The notes under the pieces: generated by a model
Seen by the model: the letters and a program-made list of their open reading frames with translations, nothing else
What the model was told of the DNA's origin: nothing
Databases searched by the model: none
Position numbers and translations under genes: made by a program
Part shown: positions 35,871-45,450 of the stretch, in pieces
Position numbering within the stretch: the stretch's first letter is position 1
Layout of the letters: each line of letters starts with the position of its first letter
From: Chryseobacterium sp.
Lineage (GTDB): Bacteria; Bacteroidota; Bacteroidia; Flavobacteriales; Weeksellaceae
Assembly: GCA_031286615.1 (NCBI GenBank)
Contig: JAITUA010000003.1
Location: 186,001 to 250,000 of the forward strand
Reading direction: 5' to 3'
Length of the DNA stretch: 64,000 nt

Positions 35871-36012
35871 CCATGTAAAGTTAGTAAAAAGTTTTGTTAT
35901 CTTTCAAGAATTGAGAGGGTGAAAATTGCTGTTTTGGTGCTTATTAACAGAAATTAACTAAGCTTTAAAATCTAATTGTATCTTGTAGTTTATTAATGGC
36001 TTTATTCGATAT

Positions 36013-36050
36013 AAAAAAAAGCAAGCTCTTCTACTGAAAAGCCTGCTTTA
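36013..36050 (-). terminator. Terminator of recQ
   Basis: AAAGCAGGCT / AGCTTGCTTT on the minus strand with wobble pairs, extended by CTTTTC/GAAGAG, then TTTTTTTT. Confidence 0.7.
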
Positions 36051-36077
36051 TTTAATTTATTTCTAAAAATATTTTTT

Positions 36078-38282
36078 TTAATTCGCTACGTCACTGATAA
36101 ATTTAATTCTAAGCATTCTTACTTCTTCATCAGACAGTTCATCCCCGAATTCATCCAACAACACCTTCATGCTGTCACTTTCAGATTCGTTCATGAATTC
36201 CATAAATCCGTCTACAATGTCTTCATCAAAATTATCTTCAATATAATAGTCGATATTCAGCTTTGTACCCTGATAAACAATCCTTTCCATTTCTTTCAGA
36301 AGTTCATCCATAGAAAGGTTTTTAGCTCTTGCAATATCTTCAAGGTCAATCTTTTTGTCAGTACTCTGGATAATGAAAACTTTATGGCTCGATTTATTGG
36401 CCACCTGCTTCAACACCATATCCTGAGTACGTTCTATATTGTTGTCTTCTACATATGTTTTGATGTAATCAGCGAATTCTTTACCATACTTTTTAGCTTT
36501 TCCTTCGCCTACTCCATAGATTTTGGTAATTTCATCTACTGTAATCGGATACTGAACGGTCATATCCTCCAAACTTGGATCCATAAACACAGTGTATGGT
36601 GGTATTCCATGTTTTTTGGCAACTTTCTTTCTAAGTTCTTTCAACAGATTAAAAAGGTTCTGATCCATACCTCCTCCGGCCTGCTGTTGTACCTGATCGC
36701 TCTCAGCTTTTGCCTGGGTAAGATCAAATTCTCTGTCTTCTGCGATTAAAAATGCGTCTTTAGAAGTACCATTCAGAAATGTCTTTCCTTTTTCTGTAAT
36801 CTTTAAGACACCGTAAGTTTCAATATCTTTTTGTAAAAAATTCTGAACGGTTGCCTGTCTCAGGATTGTTTTCCAGTAATTATCTTTTTCTTCTTTTCCA
36901 AAGCCAAAATGAGAACTTTGCTCAAGCTTATAAGATTTTGTTACTGCATTTTCTTTCCCTACAATAACGGAAATCAAATCTTTGGACTTGAATTTTTCTC
37001 CTGTATCACTGATAAGTTTCAGTGATTTTTTTAAATCTGCAGTAGCATCTTTTACTTTTGGTGGATTGGATGAGTTATCACACATATTGGCTCCGTCTCC
37101 TTTTACAGGATCGAAACTTTCTCCAAAATAATATAAGATATATTGTCTTCTGCTCATTGAAGTTTCAGCATAGCCTACCACTTCATTGAGAAGCTGTAAT
37201 CCGATTTCTCTTTCTGAAACTGGTTTTTGAGCCAGAAATTTTTCCAGTTTTTCTATATCTTTAGGATCATAGAATGCCAGACAGTGACCTTCACCCCCGT
37301 CTCTTCCTGCTCTTCCTGTTTCCTGATAGTAGCTTTCCAGCGATTTTGGGAAGTCGTAGTGGATCACAAAACGTACATCCGGTTTATCAATTCCCATCCC
37401 AAAGGCAATGGTTGCAACAATCACGTCTACTTCTTCCATCAGGAATTTATCCTGATTTGCGACTCTCACTTTCTGGTCCAGACCTGCATGGTAAGGAAGT
37501 GCATTGATTCCGTTTACCTGCAGAAGCTGGGCAAATTCTTCAACTTTTCTTCGGCTCAGGCAGTATACAATTCCTGATTTTCCTTTATGCTGATTGATAA
37601 ACTTAACGATTTCCTTATCTATATTGATTTTAGGACATACTTCATAATATAGATTAGGACGATTGAAACTTTCTTTGAACACCAAAGCATTAGTCATTCC
37701 TAAAGTTTTCTGGATATCATCCTGAACCTTAGGAGTTGCAGTAGCCGTTAAAGCAATCACCGGTACATTGGCGATTCTGTCTATAATCTGTTTCAGGTTC
37801 CTGTATTCCGGTCTGAAATCATGTCCCCACTCTGAAATACAGTGGGCCTCGTCGATAGCAAAGAAAGAAATTTTCACATCTTTCAAAAAATCCAGGTAAT
37901 CATCTTTTATTAATGATTCAGGAGCTACATACAGAAGTTTGGTTTTTCCGCTTTTGATATCGTCAAAAACCTGCTTGGTCTGCGTTTTGTTTAATGAGGA
38001 ATTCAATACATGTGCTACCCCATCATCAGATGAAAGGCCGTTCACTGCATCTACCTGATTCTTCATCAACGCTATCAAGGGCGAAACGACGATTGCCGTA
38101 CCTTCCGAAATAAGTGCCGGAAGCTGATAACATAATGATTTCCCACCACCTGTAGGCATTAAAACAAATATATCCTTCCCATTTAATAGGTTGTCTATAA
38201 TCTGTTCCTGCTGGCCCTTAAATGTAGAAAACCCAAAATACTTTTTCAATTCGCCTGATAAATTGGCTTTTTTTGCGCTCAT
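36078..38282 (-). CDS. recQ: ATP-dependent DNA helicase RecQ
   Basis: 734 aa. Helicase motifs: [17 protein letters not shown] (Walker A), [21 protein letters not shown] (DEAH plus the aromatic-rich loop), and motifs IV-VI through [14 protein letters not shown] zinc-binding/RQC region follows (about 345-500), then an HRDC domain (about 525-605, [25 protein letters not shown]). The extra 100-residue acidic C-terminus is beyond the E. coli form (about 609 aa) but common in Bacteroidota. It unwinds recombination and replication intermediates. A minus-strand TAACTTTG (38315-38322) is a plausible -7 box. Confidence 0.96.
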   Translation of the reverse strand: MSAKKANLSGELKKYFGFSTFKGQQEQIIDNLLNGKDIFVLMPTGGGKSLCYQLPALISEGTAIVVSPLIALMKNQVDAVNGLSSDDGVAHVLNSSLNKTQTKQVFDDIKSGKTKLLYVAPESLIKDDYLDFLKDVKISFFAIDEAHCISEWGHDFRPEYRNLKQIIDRIANVPVIALTATATPKVQDDIQKTLGMTNALVFKESFNRPNLYYEVCPKINIDKEIVKFINQHKGKSGIVYCLSRRKVEEFAQLLQVNGINALPYHAGLDQKVRVANQDKFLMEEVDVIVATIAFGMGIDKPDVRFVIHYDFPKSLESYYQETGRAGRDGGEGHCLAFYDPKDIEKLEKFLAQKPVSEREIGLQLLNEVVGYAETSMSRRQYILYYFGESFDPVKGDGANMCDNSSNPPKVKDATADLKKSLKLISDTGEKFKSKDLISVIVGKENAVTKSYKLEQSSHFGFGKEEKDNYWKTILRQATVQNFLQKDIETYGVLKITEKGKTFLNGTSKDAFLIAEDREFDLTQAKAESDQVQQQAGGGMDQNLFNLLKELRKKVAKKHGIPPYTVFMDPSLEDMTVQYPITVDEITKIYGVGEGKAKKYGKEFADYIKTYVEDNNIERTQDMVLKQVANKSSHKVFIIQSTDKKIDLEDIARAKNLSMDELLKEMERIVYQGTKLNIDYYIEDNFDEDIVDGFMEFMNESESDSMKVLLDEFGDELSDEEVRMLRIKFISDVAN

Positions 38283-38440
38283 CTAATTTTCTATTGCTAA
38301 ATTTGCATCACACCCAAAGTTATAAAAATTCTGCTTAAAATAAAAGCGAACGAATTTATAAAAAATAAAATTTATATTAAATATTCTTTTTAAAATATAA
38401 CGTTTTTGAAGAACTTTTTTGTATACCTTATCATTATAAA

Positions 38441-39400
38441 ATGGATAGAACCAACATTATATCAATTGCAAAAACCACTTTAGAAATAGAGATTTCTGAA
38501 CTCGAAAAATTAAAAAACAGAATTGATGATCAATTTGCACAGGCAGTAGAGATCATCAACTCAGCAAAAGGAAAGCTTATTGTAGTAGGAATTGGGAAAT
38601 CAGCCCATGTGGGAAATAAGATTGTAGCTACCTTAAACTCAACGGGAACGCCTTCACAGTTCCTGCATGCTTCAGAGGCTATTCATGGAGATTTGGGAGT
38701 AATTCAGAAGCAGGATGTTGTTTTATGCATCTCAAATTCCGGAAATTCGCCTGAAATTGCGAATCTGGTTCCCTATTTAAAAGATTATTCTTCCGCTTTG
38801 ATCGGAATGACAGGAAATAAAAAGAGTAAACTGGCTGAATTTTCTGAAGTTATTTTAGATACTCACGTTGATGTTGAAGCCTGTCCGAATAAACTGGCAC
38901 CAACAAGTTCTACCACAATCCAGATGGCTTTAGGAGATGCTTTAGCTGTTGCTTTAATGGAACTGAATAATTTCAAAGCTAATGATTTTGCCAAATTCCA
39001 TCCCGGAGGGAGCTTAGGAAAGAATCTTACTTCAAAAGTAGAACAGTTTTTGTCTTCTCAAAAGCCTCAGGTTACGGAAGATTCATCAATAAGAGATGTC
39101 ATTATCTCAATCAGTGCATCAAGCCACGGAATCACAGTGGTTACTAACTCTGATCAGATCATTGGTGTCATCACAGACGGGGATTTGAGAAGGATGCTGA
39201 TGAAAGGAGAAGATATCAGTAAGGTATTGGCTAAAGATATTATGTCTGCCCATCCAAGAACTATTGAGAAAGATGCGTTGGCCAAAGAAGCTATGAAAAC
39301 ACTGAAAGAAAATAACATCGGACAGCTTATTGTAACGGAAAACGGAAAGTATTTCGGGATTATAGATCTTCATAAACTGCTGGACGAGGGGATTAATTAG
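38441..39400 (+). CDS. kdsD: Arabinose-5-phosphate isomerase (KpsF/GutQ family)
   Basis: 319 aa. An N-terminal SIS domain (KLIVVGIGKSAHVGNKIVA; SNSGNSPEIANLVPYL) is followed by KFHPGGSLGK with the family's catalytic His, and then by two CBS domains (about 205-319). It converts ribulose-5-phosphate to arabinose-5-phosphate for Kdo synthesis in lipopolysaccharide. It diverges from recQ. The acceptable length and complete motifs make the call firm. Confidence 0.94.
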   Translation: MDRTNIISIAKTTLEIEISELEKLKNRIDDQFAQAVEIINSAKGKLIVVGIGKSAHVGNKIVATLNSTGTPSQFLHASEAIHGDLGVIQKQDVVLCISNSGNSPEIANLVPYLKDYSSALIGMTGNKKSKLAEFSEVILDTHVDVEACPNKLAPTSSTTIQMALGDALAVALMELNNFKANDFAKFHPGGSLGKNLTSKVEQFLSSQKPQVTEDSSIRDVIISISASSHGITVVTNSDQIIGVITDGDLRRMLMKGEDISKVLAKDIMSAHPRTIEKDALAKEAMKTLKENNIGQLIVTENGKYFGIIDLHKLLDEGIN

Positions 39401-39506
39401 AATATAGAAACCCAGAGGTTAGAGATTAGTAAATAAAAGATATTTTGCAGATTAAAGTAATATTTAACTAATAACCTGCAGACTCTTACTTCTATCATTT
39501 TTTTTA

Positions 39507-39514
39507 TAAATTTG
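39507..39514 (+). promoter_or_regulatory. -7 box (TAAATTTG) of tatC
   Basis: Exact TAnnTTTG, 20 nt before the GTG start of tatC. Confidence 0.5.
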
Positions 39515-39534
39515 CGCTTTAAAAATTTTATTCT

Positions 39535-40362
39535 GTGAGTGATGGTAAAGACATGTCCTTTCTTGGGCATATAGGAGAATTAAGAGGGCATCTGATCCGT
39601 TCGATTATTGCTATCATAATTGCTGCTTTTGTGGTTGGTTTCAATATCAACTGGATTATGGACCATGTTTTTTTTGGACCTACCAGAAATGATTTCCCAA
39701 CCTTCAGAATTGTAAATCATTTTTCAAGAATGATTCTTGGTGAAGACAGTATTCATCTTCCCAAAGACTTCCCTGTTCGTGTACAGAGATTGTATCAGCA
39801 GTTCAATGTAATGATGGCTGTTTCTATTTTTGGAGGAATGGTCGCGGCGTTTCCTTATATTGTATGGGAATTGTGGCGTTTTATCGGTCCTGCTTTACAT
39901 CCGAGGGAAAGAAAAAATTCCATTTACATTATCAATGCGGTATGGATTCTTTTCATGACCGGAGTGATGTGCGGTTATTTTTTAATCCTTCCGTTTGCGG
40001 TTAATTTTGGGGTGATCTTCAAGATTTCAGACATTATTGTTCCGCTTTATGACTTAAGTGATTATACCACTTTGTTTTTACAGGTAGTTTTAGGAATGGG
40101 CGTTATCTTCCTTTTCCCAATTCTGATCTATTTCCTTACCACCATCGGAATTCTTACGCCAACGTTTATGAAAACTTATCGTCGCCACGCTATTGTTTTG
40201 ATTATGGTAGTTGCCGCAATTATTACCCCGGCAGACGTTTTAAGTATGCTGATGGCTGCATTCCCACTGCTTATTCTATATGAATTCAGTATCATGATGT
40301 GTACATTCACTTATAAAAAAGTACAAAAAAACAACGGAAACCTTCCCGTAGTACAGAAATAA
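39535..40362 (+). CDS. tatC: Twin-arginine translocase subunit TatC
   Basis: 275 aa with six transmembrane helices. SFLGHIGELRGHLIRS (N-terminal signal-binding region) and FPYIVWELWRFIGPALHPRERK (about 110-131) are the family signatures. It recognises RR signal peptides and forms the Tat export channel with TatA. The start is a GTG (39535); an in-frame ATG lies six codons in. It follows kdsD by 134 bp but has its own -7 box. No tatA is in view. Confidence 0.95.
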   Translation: MSDGKDMSFLGHIGELRGHLIRSIIAIIIAAFVVGFNINWIMDHVFFGPTRNDFPTFRIVNHFSRMILGEDSIHLPKDFPVRVQRLYQQFNVMMAVSIFGGMVAAFPYIVWELWRFIGPALHPRERKNSIYIINAVWILFMTGVMCGYFLILPFAVNFGVIFKISDIIVPLYDLSDYTTLFLQVVLGMGVIFLFPILIYFLTTIGILTPTFMKTYRRHAIVLIMVVAAIITPADVLSMLMAAFPLLILYEFSIMMCTFTYKKVQKNNGNLPVVQK

Positions 40363-40388
40363 CCAGTATTTTTTACTAAAAAAAAGCT

Positions 40389-40426
40389 TAAGCGCTACGA
40401 TTCACCTGAATGGTAGCGCTTATTTT
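40389..40426 (+). terminator. Terminator of tatC
   Basis: A long stem TAAGCGCTAC / GTAGCGCTTA plus an inner ATTCA/TGAAT around a 2-nt loop, then ATTTTAT. Confidence 0.8.
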
Positions 40427-40589
40427 ATATAAAAAAATTAACCTTAATTATATTTATTCTTAATTTAATTTAAAACAATGATAAAATTTAACTAATAATA
40501 TAAAGTTGGGAACAATTAACACCGTATTGGCAATATTTTTTTAATAAAATACACTATCTTTAAAAAATTCAATTACAATCAATAAAAAT

Positions 40590-43550
40590 ATGAAAAAGAA
40601 AATTATTTTTGTGTGCGCTCTGGCTTTAAGCCTGAGTGGTTTACAGGCACAACGCTGGGAGCCGGTCTCGGAAAAAATCACACCGGTAAGAAAAGAAGTT
40701 AAAGTAGAATATGCCTATAAGTTTGATCTTTCTGCATTAAGAGAGCAGCTTAAGAACACTCCTGAAGCAGGAAAGGGAGGAAACCCGGTTATTGTTTCTA
40801 TCCCAACAGCAGATGGAAGAATTGAAAGATTTTCAGTGTACAGCTCGCCTGTAGTAGAAAAATCTATGGCAGACAGATATGAATTGGGGGCATATTCCGG
40901 TATCGGACTTGATAATCCGCATAAGCAAATCCGGTTCAGTACTGCACCCAACGATTTCCAATCTATGACATTCGACTCTGATACCGGGAAATACGAATTC
41001 ATAGAGCCTATCAATAAAGAAAAGGATGTATTTGGAGTCTTTTTCAAATCCAACAAATCTCATGAAGATCCTTTTGAATGTAGAACATCTGAGCCTGAGA
41101 AGGCAAAGAAAGACATGAAGAAGCTTTTGAAATCAAAAAATGTCTTAAACGGGCTCGGTAATGTTAATAAAAGTAATGAACAAAAATACAGAACCTATAG
41201 AATCGCAATCTCCGTAAATGGTGAATATACACAACTTGCCGGAGGTGTTCCTGCAGCCGCAGCCCGTATTAATGCTACAATGAACCGTGTAAATGGTGTT
41301 TTTGAAAAAGATTTTGGAATCCATATGATTGTACAGGATCTTCCCCAGCTTATATTTGCAGATCCTACAACGGACCCTTATTCTAATGTAATCGTAAATC
41401 CAAATGGCAGCTACAGTGCTCCCGGTGCATGGAATCTGCAGCTTCAGCAAACTCTTTCCAATACTGCTGGTGTAGGTAACAATGCCTATGATATAGGACA
41501 TTTCTTCGGCCACAGAGGTGGTGGTGGAAGTGCAGGAGATGTAGGAAATGTCTGCAGAAACCCTGCAAGCAACAATGATGCAACTTCTAAAGGTGCGGGA
41601 ATCACTTCACCTTCTACTCCGGATCAGCCTTTCGGAGATAATTATGATATAGATTTTGTAGCTCATGAAATCGGTCATCAGTTCGGTGCAGCACACACAA
41701 TGTCTATTGCTTTACACGGTGCCCACATGGAACCGGGATCGGGATCTACTATTATGGGATACGCAGGTATTACCAATTATAATGTTCAGATGCATTCTGA
41801 TGCTTATTTTCATACCAAAAATATTGAAGAAGTAGGAGCATATGTGAATGCTCAGGATTGTGGTATTATTACAGCAGTAGCCAATACACCTCCTTCTATA
41901 CAGCCATTGGCTAATAAAATGATTCCTAAAGGAACGGCTTTTGTTCTGACAGCTTCTGCCACAGATACACAAAATGACCCAATGACCTACACATGGGAAC
42001 AATATGATCTGGCTACTTCTACTTTTGGGCCGGTAAGTGCAACCAGAAATAATGGTGCGAATTTCAGATCTCTAATGCCAACAAACTCCCCTACCCGTTA
42101 TTTCCCTAAATTGGCAAATGTTCTTAATGGTACTCTTTCCAGTGCTGCAGATTGGGAAACAGTATCCAACATACCAAGAACTATGAATTTCAAGGTAACG
42201 GTAAGAGATAATAACCCGAATGCTGCGCAGCAACAGACCCAAAGCAGTCTGATGAAAGTGGATATAGGAAATGAAGGTCCTTTCAAAATAACTTCAACTA
42301 CGGTTTACAATAATACTCCGGGAGCTGTTACATGGGATGTAGTAAACACTAATAATGCACCGTATAATGTACAGAACGTTAAACTAGACTATACTACAGA
42401 TAATGGAACTACATGGACGGTAATTAATGCTTCCACCCCTAATGACGGAGCCGAGCCGTTTTCGTTCTCTTCTTTGGCAACAGGAGCCAGCGTAAAGATA
42501 AGAGTAAGCGCCATTGATAATGTATTCTACGCAGTTGGAAATGCTACAGTTTCCGCTTCTGCAAGTGCCTGTACAACATCTGCTCCGGCAGGTATTACGG
42601 TAACAGGTATTACAAGAACCTCAGCATCTGTAAACTGGACAGCGTTAGTAGGAGCAACTTATTCTGTAATGTACAGAAAAGTAGGAACAGCAACATGGAC
42701 TACTGTTCCTGTTTCAACAAACTCTTATAATATTTCAGGTCTTACAGAAGCCACTCAATATGAAGTACAGATAGCCAATGTGTGCGGATCTTCTGTGGGT
42801 TCTTATTCTGCATCAACGAATTTCACAACAGCTTCATTTGCAAAATGTTCTATAACCGGAACAAATGCGGCTGACGAGTATATTTCTAATGTAACAGTAA
42901 CTCCTTCGGGAATGACCCCTGTTTCAAATAGCAGCGCAAATACACCGTATACAGACTACACTACAGATCCTACAAAACTGATTACCCTTATGGCTGGGTC
43001 TTCAGGCAACAATGTAAGCATTACCAAAGCATGGACAAGCTCACAGTATAATGACGGAGTAACAGCGTGGATAGATTTCAACAGAGACGGAGTATTCTCT
43101 TCATCTGAAGTAATCTACACCAGCGCACCTAGTATAGCAACTCCTGTTTCAGGATCATTCTCAGTACCTGCAGACGCTTATACCGGAGGAAACGTGATCA
43201 TGAGAGTTGTATTGGGATATGAAAGCCAGCCAAGCAGCGGATGCAGCAACCAGCAATATGGTGAAGTAGAGGATTATCCGGTCCTTATCCAGCAGCAGCT
43301 TTCTACCAGTGAGACCGTAAAAGATAAGAGCTCCATTCAGATCTACCCTAACCCGGCAAGTGATGTATTGAATGTAACTCAGATTTCATCTAAAGCTCAG
43401 TTTATCATTACTAATATGGCAGGTCAAAAAGTAATGAACGGCCAGATTAATGATAATAAAATCCAGGTTTCAAAATTAAGCACTGGAACTTATATTATTT
43501 CAATTGAAGATAAAGGAACCACTACGAACCTTAAATTCATCAAAAAATAA
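40590..43550 (+). CDS. T9SS-secreted reprolysin-like (M12B) metallopeptidase
   Basis: 986 aa. Signal peptide MKKKIIFVCALALSLSGLQAQ; a propeptide-like region to about 195; then the metzincin catalytic domain with the zinc site HEIGHQFGAAH (residues 359-369) and the Met-turn STIMGYAG. Downstream come Ig/cadherin-like parts, a fibronectin type III domain (about 660-750), a GEVED domain (about 750-905; NQQYGEVEDYPV) and a type A T9SS sorting domain (last ~75, YPNPASDVLNV to LKFIKK). It is secreted and probably processed at the cell surface; the likely role is digestion of extracellular protein. Confidence 0.94.
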   Translation: MKKKIIFVCALALSLSGLQAQRWEPVSEKITPVRKEVKVEYAYKFDLSALREQLKNTPEAGKGGNPVIVSIPTADGRIERFSVYSSPVVEKSMADRYELGAYSGIGLDNPHKQIRFSTAPNDFQSMTFDSDTGKYEFIEPINKEKDVFGVFFKSNKSHEDPFECRTSEPEKAKKDMKKLLKSKNVLNGLGNVNKSNEQKYRTYRIAISVNGEYTQLAGGVPAAAARINATMNRVNGVFEKDFGIHMIVQDLPQLIFADPTTDPYSNVIVNPNGSYSAPGAWNLQLQQTLSNTAGVGNNAYDIGHFFGHRGGGGSAGDVGNVCRNPASNNDATSKGAGITSPSTPDQPFGDNYDIDFVAHEIGHQFGAAHTMSIALHGAHMEPGSGSTIMGYAGITNYNVQMHSDAYFHTKNIEEVGAYVNAQDCGIITAVANTPPSIQPLANKMIPKGTAFVLTASATDTQNDPMTYTWEQYDLATSTFGPVSATRNNGANFRSLMPTNSPTRYFPKLANVLNGTLSSAADWETVSNIPRTMNFKVTVRDNNPNAAQQQTQSSLMKVDIGNEGPFKITSTTVYNNTPGAVTWDVVNTNNAPYNVQNVKLDYTTDNGTTWTVINASTPNDGAEPFSFSSLATGASVKIRVSAIDNVFYAVGNATVSASASACTTSAPAGITVTGITRTSASVNWTALVGATYSVMYRKVGTATWTTVPVSTNSYNISGLTEATQYEVQIANVCGSSVGSYSASTNFTTASFAKCSITGTNAADEYISNVTVTPSGMTPVSNSSANTPYTDYTTDPTKLITLMAGSSGNNVSITKAWTSSQYNDGVTAWIDFNRDGVFSSSEVIYTSAPSIATPVSGSFSVPADAYTGGNVIMRVVLGYESQPSSGCSNQQYGEVEDYPVLIQQQLSTSETVKDKSSIQIYPNPASDVLNVTQISSKAQFIITNMAGQKVMNGQINDNKIQVSKLSTGTYIISIEDKGTTTNLKFIKK

Positions 43551-43567
43551 AACCTGACAATTTTTAC

Positions 43568-43593
43568 AGCCCGGCATTGACCGGGCTTTTTTT
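43568..43593 (+). terminator. Terminator of the M12B gene
   Basis: AGCCCGG / CCGGGCT with a 6-nt loop, then TTTTTT. Confidence 0.85.
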
Positions 43594-43684
43594 ATGCTTT
43601 CAAAAATCTGTATTTTATTGAATTTCCGGTATGCGCTATTGATTTAATTTTATACTTTTGAAAAGATTATTAATAAAAGTTTAA

Positions 43685-45316
43685 ATGAAAAAGTTTTCAT
43701 ATACCCTCTTATTTGCATCAGGACTTGTTTTCGGACAGTTCTTTGAAAAGGGTAAGGTTTTCACCAAACAGGATACTTTAAAGGGCTCCAATACTGAATT
43801 CAGGAATTTTTGGGACGTCAAAAAATATGATCTTTCCGTAGAACCGGATTTTGAGCAGAAAAGCATTAAAGGAAATAATATCATCAGCTTTGAGATTATC
43901 AAAGATGTTACGAATCCTGTTTTCCAGATCGACCTTCAACAGCCAATGAAGGCTGATAAAGTGGAAGGAAGCTTTCCTATTGCCAATTATAAGCAGGACG
44001 GAGACTTTGTTTTCATTACTACGAATAAAAAATTCAAAAAAGGGGAAAAATATACCATCAATATTACCTATTCCGGAAAACCTACCATTGCTAAAAACGC
44101 TCCATGGGACGGCGGATGGGTTTTTACTAAGGATGAAAAAGGAAATCCATGGATGACTGCTGCCGACGAGGGAATAGGAGCTTCCATATGGCTTCCTACC
44201 AAAGATATCTGGAGCGATGAACCTGATAATGGAGTCATTATGAAAATTATCACTCCTAATGATCTGGTAGGTGTAGGGAACGGCAGACTGACTGATAAAA
44301 AAACTACCGGCAGTAAAACAACTTATACCTGGGAGGTTAAAAACCCTATCAACGCCTACTCCATTATCCCGAGTATAGGAAAATATGTAAATTTTAAAGA
44401 TATATTTGAGGGTGAAAAAGGAAAACTGGACCTGGATTATTGGGTTATTGACTACAATCTGGACAAGGCAAAAAAACAATTTCAACAGGTAAAACCTATG
44501 CTCTCAGCGTTTGAATACTGGTTTGGTCCGTATCCGTTTTATGAAGATTCATACAAACTTGTAGAGTCTCCTCATCTTGGTATGGAACATCAGAGTAATG
44601 TAGCCTATGGAAACAAATATCAGAACGGCTATCTGGGAAGAGATCTTTCCGGGACAGGAGTTGGGTTAAACTGGGATTTCATTATTATTCATGAAAGCGG
44701 CCATGAATGGTTCGCCAATAATATTACAGCGAAAGATCAGGCTGATATGTGGATCCATGAAAGTTTTACCAACTATTCCGAGACTCTTTTCACGGAAAAA
44801 TATATGGACAAAAAATCTGCTGAAATCTATGTTCAGGGGATCAGGAAGTTGATAGACAATGACATTCCTATTATCGGCCAGTATGGTGTAAGAAATGAAG
44901 GCAGCGGAGATATGTATCCGAAGGGAGCCAACATGCTTCATACGATAAGACAGGTGATTAATAATGATGAAAAATTCAGACAGATTTTAAGAGGACTGAA
45001 TAAAGATTTTTATCATCAGACGGTTACCACTCAACAGATCGAAAATTATATTTCATCAAAATCGGGCATCGATTTTTCAACGGTCTTTGATCAGTACCTG
45101 AGAACAATAAAAATCCCAACTCTTGAGTATACTCAAAATGGCGATACTTTAAAATTCCGTTATACTGATGTGGTAAAAAAACTTAAATTACCAATAATCA
45201 TCAATGGTAATCAAACTATAACCCCAACAGAAGAATGGCAGATCGTAAAGCTTAAAAAGAGTACTCCTGTTGAACTAAACCCTAATTATTATATTAATTA
45301 TAAGAATATTAAATAA
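43685..45316 (+). CDS. M1-family (aminopeptidase N-like) metallopeptidase
   Basis: 543 aa with a signal peptide (MKKFSYTLLFASGLVFGQ). The gluzincin site is complete: HESGH (336-340), then 18 residues to the third ligand Glu359 in HESFTNY. The N-terminal beta domain and a GMEHQSN exopeptidase-type segment precede it. It lacks the long C-terminal helical domain of full-length M1 enzymes (about 850 aa), as do many Bacteroidota members. It is probably periplasmic or lipid-linked, trimming peptides. Confidence 0.93.
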   Translation: MKKFSYTLLFASGLVFGQFFEKGKVFTKQDTLKGSNTEFRNFWDVKKYDLSVEPDFEQKSIKGNNIISFEIIKDVTNPVFQIDLQQPMKADKVEGSFPIANYKQDGDFVFITTNKKFKKGEKYTINITYSGKPTIAKNAPWDGGWVFTKDEKGNPWMTAADEGIGASIWLPTKDIWSDEPDNGVIMKIITPNDLVGVGNGRLTDKKTTGSKTTYTWEVKNPINAYSIIPSIGKYVNFKDIFEGEKGKLDLDYWVIDYNLDKAKKQFQQVKPMLSAFEYWFGPYPFYEDSYKLVESPHLGMEHQSNVAYGNKYQNGYLGRDLSGTGVGLNWDFIIIHESGHEWFANNITAKDQADMWIHESFTNYSETLFTEKYMDKKSAEIYVQGIRKLIDNDIPIIGQYGVRNEGSGDMYPKGANMLHTIRQVINNDEKFRQILRGLNKDFYHQTVTTQQIENYISSKSGIDFSTVFDQYLRTIKIPTLEYTQNGDTLKFRYTDVVKKLKLPIIINGNQTITPTEEWQIVKLKKSTPVELNPNYYINYKNIK

Positions 45317-45320
45317 AGAG

Positions 45321-45357
45321 AAAAGGCAAATTTGCACACCAGCAGATTTGCCTTTTT
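45321..45357 (+). terminator. Terminator of the M1 gene
   Basis: AAAAGGCAAAT / ATTTGCCTTTT with inner GC/GC pairing, then T. Confidence 0.8.
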
Positions 45358-45450
45358 GCTTTTTGACGCTAAAATTTTAAGAAAAGTTTAATACTTTCTC
45401 CGTAACAAACTCAGAAAAAAAGCAACTATTTAACTATTAATGTAAACCTA

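Noticed and set aside
43778-44485. 235-codon antisense frame in the M1 peptidase gene
   Set aside because: The sense strand encodes a complete M1 enzyme; the antisense frame has no recognisable features.
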